This document shows, piece after piece, positions 23,901 through 43,678 of a stretch of DNA of 64,000 nt. The translations under genes were made by a program, and so were the position numbers. The stretch is from Aldrovandia affinis (Eukaryota > Chordata > Actinopteri > Notacanthiformes > Halosauridae): assembly GCA_029706075.1 (NCBI GenBank), contig JAINUG010000523.1, positions 124,001 through 188,000 on the forward strand. The letters are read 5' to 3'. Position 1 is the stretch's first letter, and the number at the start of each line of letters is the position of its first letter. The notes beneath the pieces were generated by a model. That model was given only the letters and a program-made list of their open reading frames with translations. It did no database searches and was not told the origin of the DNA.

Positions 23901-26900
23901 GGGGCGACCAGTGGCGTAGCGTGGGTTGCCAGCACCCGGTGCGAGGCACGTAACGGCGCCCCATGTTCTGTCGATGGGGGGTGCTACGCGAAAAATAGCT
24001 GCACAGGGGTGCGCGAGGAAATAATTGCGCCCCTCGGAACCGGTCCATGGTTTTTTTTTAACATTTTCTTAAATTTTGCGCCCCTCTGAATTTTTTCTTT
24101 TTTTGCGTAGTTTCAGCGGACATTTGCGTACATGCGTATTTTGACCAAGAATTGCGTGCTTTGTACGCAAAATGCGTACAGGTTGGTAGGTCTGCTAATG
24201 CTATGGCCGGTGCACGCTTCTTCTCTAAACTAGATGCATCGTCAGGGTTCTACCAAATCGTTCAGGACGAGGACAGCGCCAACCTGTGTACCTTCAACAC
24301 ACCTTTTGGCAGGCACTGTTTTCTTCGCTTACCATTCGGGATCTGCTCAGCCCCGGAGGTGTTCCTCGATGACGTAGTGGTTTGGGGGAAAACAAAAACA
24401 GAGCACGATGAAAGACTGCGTCAGGTGTTAGCACAGGCACGCAAGTCAGGGCTGAAACTAAACAAGAAGAAATGTGAATTCGGAATGACAGAGGTCACAT
24501 ACCTTGGTGACAAGTTGTCCGCTGAAGGAATACAGCCTGATCCGGAAAAGATAAGAGCAATAGTGGAAATGCCAGCGCCCAGAGACAAAACAGAACTGCA
24601 AAGAGCATTAGGACTAGTCAACTACATGGGGAAGTTCATCCCAAATCTTTCGGCAAACACGAAAGCACTCCGAAGTCTGCTGGAGAAACAAAATGAGTGG
24701 CAGTGGGAGCACGAACACGCAACTGAATGGGAGGTGTTAAAGAGCAGTCTCATCAAAGAGCCGGTATTCAAATACTATGACACAGACAAACCGGTCAAAG
24801 TCTCAACCGATGCATCCAAAGATGGTCTGGGAGCGGTGCTGCTCCAGCAACACGGCGGGCGGTCTCATGCTGACGGCTACAGAGATATCACCTGACATTC
24901 GAGTTCACACCAGGCAAACACTTGATAGTTGCAGATGCTCTCAGCAGAGCGAGTTTGCGTGACACGTGTCATAGCAGCACGGAACATGATGTTCAGGTCC
25001 ATGTAGACTGTGTTAAAGCCCGGCTGCCTGTGTCAGAGGCGAAGTGGACTCAGTTTGCAGAGGCAACAGCAAGCGACAGAGAGCTGCAGGAAGTCATAAC
25101 GAGCATTCACTCACCAGAAGAAGTTGCCGAGAAGTTGCCGAGTCCGTATCGGCATTTTAGGGACGAACTGTCTGTGGTTGATGGAGTACTCCTTAAAGGG
25201 AACAAGATAGTTGTTCCTAGCTCCATGAGACCACAGATGGCCAAGTTAGCACACGAAGGCCATTTGGGAATCGAGAAATGCAAGAGGCGTGCTAGAGAGG
25301 TATTGTTCTGGCCATACATGAACAGGGATATTGAGACTCTAGTGCAGCGCTGTGAAACATGCCAACAGCATAGATATAGGCAGCCCAAGGAGCCGCTTCT
25401 GCCCCATAGCAAACCGGACGAGCCATGGAGGAAAGTTGGTGCAGACTTATTCCAGCTAAAAGGAAAAGACTATTTAATCATAGTTGACTACCATTCAAAC
25501 TACCCAGAATACGCGTTGTTGTCTGATACTACAGCAAAGCAAGTGATCTCGCACCAAGGCCATCTTTGCAAGGCACGGCATTCCCGTCACCTTAGTAAGC
25601 GACAACGGACCGCAGTTTAGCTGTCAGGAATTTGCAGACTTTGCTGAACAATATGGTTTCGAGCATGTAACCTCAAGTCCGCTGTACCCACAGTCGAATG
25701 GACTGGCGGAAAAAGGGGTGCAAATCATCAAACGGTTGCTAAGGAAAGCAGCGGAGGCGGGCGGGGATCCATATCTCGCAGTCCTGAACTACAGAGCATC
25801 GCCGTTGGAATGCGGCCGTTCACCAGCAGAGTTGCTGATGAACAGGAAGCTCAAGACGAAGCTACCGTCAGCAGAACACCTGCTTCCGAGTGCAGGCCAA
25901 CGTGGCCCGCCGAGAGAAAACCGGTCCAAACGTGCATACGACAAAAGTGCACAGCCCCTATGCCCACTGGAACGAGACGACCTGGTGAGAGTCAGAGGTG
26001 AAGGAAGATGGGGACCGGTTGCACAGGTTCTCAAAGAGACCACCCCAAGATCCTACGAGGTGCTCACCGAGCATGGCAGCAGGATCCGCAGAAATCGAAG
26101 GCACCTGCTGAAAATTCCACGCACGGAATCTCACGATCCAGAGAACGGTGATGCTGTAGAGGTGCAGAGTGAGCAGTTAGGTGAGCAAGGCGAACAAGGG
26201 AATGATCTGACAGATACAGAAAGCTCTCCAGTGGACTCACCATCCTCTGGGGTAGAGCGAGTTGAAAGGCCTAGGAGATCCATTGTCAAACCTAAAAGAC
26301 TTGTAGAGGAGTGTTAATATACAGGTCAGTGCTAGGACTGTTTGACCGGAGAGAAGGAGCAGATGTAAACAGATGTGAAATAATCGTTCAGAGCATGGTT
26401 TAATATGAAAATGTTTATTTGTATGACTAGTTAATGTTAAGTCCATACAGTGGTAAAGTGATTATCTGTAAGAACTCTAAATAGTAGGCCTACAGGCACA
26501 TACTTTATTTTATTGTATTTTTATTTTGTTAGAAGTTTATTCTACCAGAGCCACATTGTTCTTGTTTAGAAAAAGGGAGATGTACCGATGATAGCCTGTA
26601 GGGGGCTCCAATTAGCCACACTCTATGTATAGGATGTGACGTGCAATAAAGGGAAGTTATTGTTGAATGGAGAACTCGAGTCGGTGTGTAAATCAATACA
26701 GTAGCTAGTAAACAATTTATTGTGCTTAGACTGCCATCCTACTGTATACTATGTTAATCTGCTCTCAGGTCTGTAACATTACTGGTAATTTGTTTTTAAT
26801 AAAGTTTTTATAAAAAAAGTGAACATGGCGTGTGCAAAAGTTTGAGCACCCTTTTAGTACTAAGTAGCACCACCTTTGGCTATATAACAGCTTCCCAATG

Positions 26901-28082
26901 TCTCCTGTACCCCAAAACATACCCATCTGTGATGGAAAAAGTAAGTAATCCAAAAGTATTCTAAAAGTAATCTGAATACGTTACTTTTTTGAGACATGTA
27001 ACTGTATTCGTATCGGATTACTTTCAGAGCCGTGTAATCAGTATTCAGGCACTAATTACATTTACAAAGTAACCCTCCCAACCCTGTGTATAACCTTTAA
27101 TCTCTGTGCACTTTTGTGTTTATAACCTGTGATAGCCTGGGCAGTCTCAAGGGGTGGGCGGGGCCCGGGGCGAGTCAACCTACATGGGGCCTAGCTGTTA
27201 CTGCGATGACATCATAGACTTAGCAACTGTTTAGAAACCATTGTTTATAATAGCCAACCCGTCGTAGGCTTACATAGTAGCTATTATATAGGCTCTGGTA
27301 ACTATGAGCTAAAGTTTTACAGGCTACGACATCACAATTTTCTTTGGAATAATTCATTTTACTCGTGTATTCGTATCGGATTACTTTCAGAGCCGTGTAA
27401 TCAGTAATCAGGCACTAATTACATTTACAAAGTAACCCTCCCAACCCTGACTGTAACAGTGCGCTGATTCACATTGCGCTATATAGTGTAACGCATCACT
27501 GATTGACTTGACAATACAGTACATTAGTCAATGGCACATTGTAATTAAAAATATGATAGATACATGCTATATTATATCATCCAGCAATCTGATGACAATG
27601 ACATCTCACACAGAAGCTATACATTTTGCCTTTTACTCTCTGGATCTTTCATTCGTTTCATGCTACGTTCTTTGAGTAATCGAAGGCGCATACGTTAACA
27701 AATTTAAGCACGATTGTTTCACGCAATGTGGCGTTGCGGTGACAACAGACCTGCACAAGCCCAGTTGCTGGTCCCTACCACAACACTTGTCTCGAGTCCT
27801 AGACCGCGTGGTAAACTTTCTGCCCTCCACAGTGAACTGTATCCATCTAGTTAAGCTACCATTTAACGTCGTAACGAACAACTTCACATTAGCTTATCGC
27901 AAACAAATACATTTATGTAACGAAGCAGAATACAGAAAGGGACGTCCCTTTCCAGCTAACGTTAGCTAATGTGTTAGCTAGAAAGCAATCTCGTTAGATA
28001 GATAGCTACCTGTCGTGGACTCACTCTCTCCATTTTCTATTTTTTCTCGCTGTTTGTTACCGGCACTTCTGGTACGTCTCAT
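5828..28082 (-). CDS. parp2: PARP2, poly(ADP-ribose) polymerase 2 with an N-terminal WWE domain
   Basis: DNA-damage-activated nuclear ADP-ribosyltransferase. Exons, 5' to 3' on the minus strand: 28082-28010, 20456-20247, 18193-18044, 17892-17822, 17116-17066, 16925-16829, 16389-16314, 16109-16007, 15844-15682, 15515-15377, 14519-14456, 13634-13500, 13182-13055, 12580-12481, 12035-11937, 6562-6438, 5987-5828. They join in phase to 647 codons plus stop. Domains: WWE about 26-92, acidic/basic linker with KKRR, WGR about 155-260, helical domain about 285-410, ART about 425-647. The ART triad is present: His492 (LLWHGSR), Tyr526 (GKGIYFADM), Glu622 (LLYNEFVVY). [13 protein letters not shown] is PARP2-type, not PARP1-type. 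All introns are GT-AG except after exon 8 (GC donor). Exon 1 was chosen from MRRTRSAG and its phase. Introns 1 and 15 are bloated by transposons. Human PARP2 lacks WWE. Identity very sure; start likely. Confidence 0.93.
6320..6477. repeat. Degenerate ~36-bp tandem repeat seeded at the PARP2 exon 16 donor
   Basis: About four imperfect copies on the plus strand share the blocks GTTTTGGGGGTTGGGG, CAGAGAC and CACAGG. The copy nearest the gene overlaps the last 30 or so bases of exon 16 and its GTGAGT donor; the others extend into the intron with decayed donor sequence. Confidence 0.7.
6720..6950 (+). mobile_element. CR1-like LINE fragment (RT core), left arm of a nest
   Basis: The plus strand reads [20 protein letters not shown] and FTDDTK, the RT motif of CR1/L2 elements, ending in a CKM-type segment matching KCKVLHVGNKN of the copy at 44165. 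A short C-terminal remnant of the same type ([13 protein letters not shown]) resumes at 9387 after the RTE insertion. Confidence 0.7.
7110..9386 (+). mobile_element. RTE-like non-LTR retrotransposon, 5'-truncated and frame-broken
   Basis: In order: endonuclease C-terminus ([27 protein letters not shown]) about 7115-7330; linker ORF 7398-8081 with [16 protein letters not shown] from 8103 with [38 protein letters not shown]-type [10 protein letters not shown] about 8670; [11 protein letters not shown] about 8875; C-terminal [12 protein letters not shown] about 9140. Frames are broken several times, including an in-frame TGA near 8079. The 3' end is a short (GTA)n run, as RTE-clade elements often have. 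RTE affiliation is from motif resemblance (moderate). Confidence 0.75.
9387..9465 (+). mobile_element. CR1-like LINE fragment, right arm of the nest
   Basis: Reads [19 protein letters not shown] and GLKTLR, collinear with EKVQRRATKLIPGMK of the CR1 copy at 860. It sits immediately after the RTE 3' tail. Confidence 0.6.
9860..11129. mobile_element. Non-autonomous hAT element with 8-bp target duplication
   Basis: The element starts TAGTGGTGGGC and ends GACACACCACTA, giving terminal inverted repeats TAGTGGTG. It is flanked on both sides by the direct repeat GTTAGAAT (9852-9859 and 11130-11137), the 8-bp duplication diagnostic of hAT transposition. Subterminal regions hold many copies of GGATTCGTTC/GAACGAATC in both orientations. 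No transposase ORF longer than 65 codons is present, so it depends on a partner. It lies in PARP2 intron 15. Confidence 0.9.
11937..12580 (-). CDS. parp2: PARP2 exons 14-15, NAD-binding and donor-site part of the catalytic domain
   Basis: Exon 14 (12580-12481) carries the His of the ART triad in LLWHGSR and the [11 protein letters not shown] segment. Exon 15 (12035-11937) carries [13 protein letters not shown] with the Tyr. The intron between them contains the 23-bp minisatellite at 12130-12455. After exon 15 the next intron is 5.4 kb because of transposon insertions, and it ends at the acceptor before exon 16 ([10 protein letters not shown]). Confidence 0.9.
12130..12455. repeat. 23-bp minisatellite in PARP2 intron 14
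   Basis: About 13 imperfect copies of a unit containing AAAGAGTCTGTGCTGGGG. It begins about 25 bp downstream of the exon 14 donor in the gene direction. On the sense strand each unit contains CTCTTTCTCAG, a polypyrimidine-plus-CAG that resembles a 3' splice site. Open frames across it are by-products of the repeat. Confidence 0.9.
13624..13818. repeat. 30-bp minisatellite replicating the PARP2 exon 12 splice acceptor
   Basis: Six full units and a partial one. On the sense strand each unit holds a pyrimidine-rich stretch, CTCAG and then GTCCTCAGTGACGG, a near copy of the first bases of exon 12 (GCCCTCAGTGATAT). The unit is 30 bp, so it preserves the reading frame (10 residues, [10 protein letters not shown] type) with no stop. 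The native acceptor is the copy at 13635. Confidence 0.92.
14543..15400. repeat. ~31-bp minisatellite replicating the PARP2 exon 10 3' end and splice donor
   Basis: About 26 copies. On the sense strand each carries CGCACGACTTTGG (the end of exon 10, ...PHDFG) followed by GTAAATACACCC. The copy at 15370-15400 is the real exon edge and donor. A higher-order period of about 219 bp (seven units) is visible: the CCTAAATTCG variant recurs at 14875 and 15094. The array fills most of intron 10, up to exon 11. Confidence 0.93.
16141..16257. repeat. (CA)n/(CACG)n microsatellite in PARP2 intron 7
   Basis: Imperfect CA and ACGC tracts between exons 7 and 8. Similar tracts lie at 16436-16462, 16786-16824 and 17900-17924 in neighbouring PARP2 introns. 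Confidence 0.9.
18376..18960 (+). mobile_element. L2-clade LINE 3' fragment in PARP2 intron 2
   Basis: Nearly the same RT C-terminal coding as at 81-566 ([31 protein letters not shown]), inserted opposite to the gene. It ends in an A/T-rich 3' region with a partial tail. A short family A SINE tail (GAGGGGATAATTGGCAACC) follows at about 18965. Confidence 0.85.
20155..20262. repeat. ~53-bp duplication of the PARP2 exon 2 splice donor
   Basis: The plus-strand block ATACCTGGTTTCAGTGTGTG occurs at 20189-20208 and again at 20243-20262. On the sense strand this is CACACTGAAACCAG|GTAT, the exon 2 end plus donor. Each copy is next to a GAGCAGAACAC block. The exonic copy is the right-hand one. Confidence 0.8.
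20247..20456 (-). CDS. parp2: PARP2 exon 2, WWE domain exon
   Basis: This 210-bp exon encodes [14 protein letters not shown], a cluster [14 protein letters not shown] and [15 protein letters not shown], followed by KYQRKVR. That is the WWE fold signature: two Trp and a Glu early, and a late basic strand. WWE domains in other proteins bind iso-ADP-ribose or poly(ADP-ribose). The exon has a phase 1 start and phase 1 end, compatible with exons 1 and 3, and consensus acceptor and donor (CCAG|GTATG). Skipping it would keep the frame (210 = 70 codons). The function of WWE here is inferred from the family. Confidence 0.88.
20683..20926. mobile_element. hAT-type MITE, 3' end decayed
   Basis: Starts CAGGGGTCGGCAACCC and is flanked by the direct repeat GTCTAGAC (20675-20682 and 20927-20934). 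Internal CGGCTCCGGAGCCGC and GAGCCATTTGGACCCGGTTT blocks are shared with the complete copy at 56007-56225. The right terminal repeat is truncated. Confidence 0.8.
22149..22268 (+). repeat. 5' long terminal repeat of the Ty3/gypsy element
   Basis: 120 bp, TG...CA bounded, with an internal AATAAA at about 22213. It differs from the 3' LTR by one base near its end (AAATAAATACA versus AAATCAATACA). Confidence 0.93.
22235..23137 (+). CDS. Ty3/gypsy Gag-like protein
   Basis: An uninterrupted frame of 300 codons, possibly starting at an internal Met near 22301 ([14 protein letters not shown]). The N-terminal two thirds is a capsid-like helical region ([18 protein letters not shown]). The C-terminal part has two zinc knuckles, [13 protein letters not shown] and [14 protein letters not shown]. 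This is the nucleocapsid arrangement of Ty3/gypsy elements of the K02A2.6-like type. It forms the particle that packages element RNA. Unlike pol, this frame is intact. The first Met lies inside the LTR, so the internal Met is the better start. Confidence 0.8.
   Translation: MENSSRCVNKYMVGFSSKKRSKMNNIRPPDELKLSGNVHENWKAFKQSFELYVLAIGLDEREERRRIALLLTVAGRVAVDVFNTFEFPEGDSDRYAKVIEKFEEYCTPRKNEIFERYVFRSRVQAESESIEQFVTDLRLKSQSCNFGTLCDSLIRDQIVIGVLDKKVRMQLLKEPDLSLDKAIRICQASESAKMQLKSFDTDSGSAAVDAVQRRVKGASRMNSKGKAHTPDESNCDKCGGKHAPRSCPAYGRDCNKCGRKNHYARCCFSKKTVQVVQGGDTTDSEDGEAFFVGAVEDSES
23100..26317 (+). pseudogene. Ty3/gypsy Pol, disrupted
   Basis: Segments in order: aspartic protease with LDTGAQ (about 23170) and an [12 protein letters not shown] end; RT N-terminus ([17 protein letters not shown]); RT core from 24200 ([24 protein letters not shown]) with an in-frame loss before a DDVVVWG catalytic segment; RNase H start ([14 protein letters not shown]), truncated; integrase with an HHCC finger ([17 protein letters not shown]), then catalytic D, D and E in [13 protein letters not shown] and NGLAEKG. 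The last two lie in a different frame from the first. Breaks are described in the parent entry. No function can be expected from this copy. Confidence 0.85.
23835..24194. mobile_element. Small TIR element inserted in the gypsy RT
   Basis: Starts CAGACCTGCCAACCTTGG and ends with the inverse of CAGACCTACCAACCTG. The direct repeat CTAATG flanks it (23829-23834, 24195-24200). It contains CAGTGGCGTAGCGTGGG and a GTGCTACGCGAAAAA block, and no ORF. Termini and a roughly 6-bp duplication indicate a non-autonomous DNA transposon; superfamily not assigned. Confidence 0.75.
26581..26700 (+). repeat. 3' long terminal repeat of the Ty3/gypsy element
   Basis: Matches the 5' LTR over 119 of 120 bases by eye and is followed directly by the GTAGC target duplication. 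Confidence 0.93.
26815..26940. mobile_element. DNA-transposon end fragment
   Basis: CAAAAGTTTGAGCACCC and AGTAGCACCACCTTTGGC resemble the ends of fish mariner-like elements. It is a short relic within the hAT right arm. Confidence 0.35.
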
Positions 28083-29488
28083 TTTAGTGTTCTCTTGTGC
28101 AATCAGTAAAAATGTTTACTCTTCGCATCCAGATTATCCAGTTCTGCCAAGTTATGTTGTGGCAGAAAAATGAAAACCAACGGCACGCGCCCACCAAGCA
28201 ACCTCTATGATTGGTCAAAACCACTGTCCGTTTGGAGTCACCGGGGTGTCTCCAAATTGGCTGAATGTAATAAATTGGTGTTCTTCAGTTGCCAGTGGCG
28301 AATGAGATTTTTTGGACGAATTTTATGTCCGCTTTTAAAGACAAAAATAATAGTGGTTCCTCCCTATATCACCAACAAGGCGGAACATATCTGAATTTAT
28401 AACATCCTAATGCATTGATTTTTCACTTGCGCAACTAAAATATGAAAAAAAAATATATATGCCACTTATGATTCTCCTAAAAAACACTCTTTCTATTCCC
28501 ATTGCTCACAATTGGGGCAATTGCTATAGAAGATTAAGAATGCTAGAATATACACAATGAAATACGACAAACAATCCAAGCTGCATTTTTTTCATAATGA
28601 TGCGCATGTATCGTGCCTTAATTAAAAACAATACACACATTGATTGTAATACAATGTAATGTGTATTGTTTTTCCTCTCAATTGCATTGCTTTTCACAAT
28701 GAGTTTTTTTCGTGCCACATTAGTTTACAATCCACGTCTATAAATATCCAAAATATTTTTGTTTTGTTGAAAAAGTAGTTATTGAGCTTTGCAGTGAGAA
28801 GCATCATACATGGAAAAGTTGTCCTACGTACCAAGATTTTTCTGATTTATTTAATCAAATTATCTCATCTAATTCTGATATGGGAGATACACGCACGATC
28901 CTTAGGAAGTTGATTTTTACAAATAGCCTTAATTTGGTTAATTTATCCAGCTAACTAGGTAAACTGGCTAAACCTTCCTTTATTTATTTGTTTATCATCT
29001 GCTAGCTGGTAAACTATTGTCGTATATTTGGCTACACCAAATTCTAGTATAGCAATCTTGCCTGTCACTGTTTTGAAAGGAACACATTCAGGTGTGTATT
29101 ATATATCACTCAGTTCAGACTGCCATTCATATTTTCAGTTGTCAAAACATTGAAGCACATTGATGTTTTCTCTGTATAATACTTAATCTCTGAGATTGTG
29201 TCACCCTAAACTGCAAATCCCGGTTCCATCCAAACAAATGGAGTGTCGCGTCGGACCCATTTCGTTGACGGTCCAACTTCTGGTCACGGGCGGATAGTGT
29301 AAGCAAAGATTCCTTCATTAAAAAATATCGAGTTCCATGTGTGTCGCACTAACATTGTGTCCTTGATACTGAAAAACTATTACCGGAACTACTTAACTTC
29401 TGGACTATTCTGAATGAGCGAACTGAATTCTCTATCTTGAAAACAGGAAAAAGGAAGTGAATAAGCAATTACATGGTCTAAACGAGAT
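28083..29488. promoter_or_regulatory. Intergenic gap between divergent PARP2 and METTL17 starts
   Basis: The PARP2 ATG (28082, minus) and METTL17 ATG (29489, plus) point away from each other across 1.4 kb, so both 5' UTRs and promoters must lie here. The sequence is AT-rich (28400-29150), with higher GC near 29225-29300 (GGACCCATTTCGTTGACGG). I see no TATA box placed with confidence, no RNA gene and no other coding frame. Shared promoter use is inferred only from geometry. Confidence 0.5.
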
Positions 29489-42632
<13,144 letters not shown>

Positions 42633-42881
42633 GCAGCCAATGAGAAGAACACACCGCAGTGCATTTGACTTTGCTTTCCAAACCCCCCCCCCCCACCTGC
42701 CTCAATTACGAAGTACTGACCTCCAATCAGAGAGACACTGGCCTGTTTCTTCACAAACATAGATCAGAGATGGGAGGCTGTGAGGCTGCATGAGACAAGG
42801 CCCCAGTGAAGCACCACCTGCTCTCCTCTGTCACATCACAGCCCACCGCCAGCCTGTTTCACCCCAATGTATGAACAACCA

Positions 42882-42887
42882 ATTAAA
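42882..42887 (+). promoter_or_regulatory. Candidate METTL17 polyadenylation signal (ATTAAA)
   Basis: ATTAAA 250 bp after the METTL17 stop codon, in a region otherwise lacking AATAAA. Position only; no transcript evidence. Confidence 0.4.
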
Positions 42888-42956
42888 TGTGCATACCATT
42901 CTGATAAGTTTGCGTTAATTAAAAAGCACCTCCACCACACACACTCACACCGGGTT

Positions 42957-43112
42957 ATAATATATGCCATTTAGCAGATGCTTTTATCCAAAGCGACTTA
43001 CAGTAGTGAATGCATACATTTTTCAGTATATGTGGTCCCAGTGGGAATCAAACCCACAACCTAAGCTTGCCAACGCCATGCTCTACCTACTGAGCTACGC
43101 AGAGCCACATTG
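42957..43112 (-). repeat. tRNA-derived SINE with L2-type tail
   Basis: On the minus strand: A-box-like GTAGCTCAGTAGGTAGAGCA, B-box-like GGGTTTGATTCCCACTGGG, then AAGTCGCTTTGGATAAAAGC and TCTGCTAAATGGCATATA. The tail is the L2-type 3' end, which explains how the SINE is mobilised. The same family is at 53988-54140. Confidence 0.85.
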
Positions 43113-43678
43113 TTGATTGAAGTATACCATTAGCTTGAGACTAGCGCAGGTTTTACTCCAGACTTTCCGTATTTCCCAGATGCAGAACCAAGATTATGAC
43201 AAAAATGCCTTAGTCCCGATTGCAATGTGCTCCTTACTCTATTGTGATTGCAGCGTGCTTTAAATGCCACATATAGGACACTAATGTTGCACATTACCTA
43301 AACCTGCTGCTGACCAGGTTGACTTTAGAGCTGTTTGAACTTTATCCATATCTTTCACTACCCATGTATTACTGGCTTATATTTTTCAGAATTCACATAA
43401 AAATGTATTTGGTGCATTAACATAACATAACATAACATAACATAAGGGGAAGACAAGAACAGGCCATTCAGCCCAACACTGCTCGTCCATTCCTACCACT
43501 AATCTGCTCACATGCTTAGTTTATCCAAAGGCTAGAGTGTCTAACACTGGATCGAGCCTAGCCTTGAATACCCCTAGTGTCTCAGCCTCTACTACATGTC
43601 CAGGCAAGCTATTCCACGCATTGATCACTCTCTGTGTGAAAAAATATTTCCTAGTGTCCGTGTGAAATTTACCCTTTG

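Larger units (their letters stand above)
22149..26700 (+). mobile_element. Ty3/gypsy LTR retrotransposon, recent insertion, pol broken
   Basis: Two 120-bp LTRs (22149-22268, 26581-26700) start TGTACCGATG and end ATACA; I count one difference between them. A 5-bp target duplication GTAGC flanks the element (22144-22148, 26701-26705). A purine-rich tract (GAAAAAGGGAGA) precedes the 3' LTR. Order of domains is gag, protease, RT, RNase H, integrase, the Ty3/gypsy order. The pol region has a frame break in an A-run near 23733, a 360-bp element inserted in the RT, deletions in RT and RNase H, and a frame change in integrase near 25550. It therefore cannot make a full Pol. Confidence 0.93.
20981..27449 (+). 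mobile_element. hAT element with BED zinc-finger exon, host of a nested Ty3/gypsy
   Basis: The element starts CAGTGTTGGGTTGTAACG and ends with GTAACCCTCCCAACCCTG, forming imperfect inverted termini. It is flanked by the 8-bp repeat ACTGTAAC (20973-20980 and 27450-27457). At about 21350-21495 the plus strand encodes a BED-type finger, with [16 protein letters not shown] and SNLKKHLE ending at a GTAAGT donor. The rest of the transposase is missing, so the element is an internal deletion derivative of roughly 1.9 kb when the 4.55-kb LTR insertion is discounted. The right terminal block is present twice (about 26997-27084 and 27367-27449). It lies in PARP2 intron 1. Confidence 0.85.

Noticed and set aside
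43425-43446. AACAT tandem repeat as telomere-like DNA
   Set aside because: It is the short TTATG-type microsatellite that forms the CR1 3' end, not TTAGGG.
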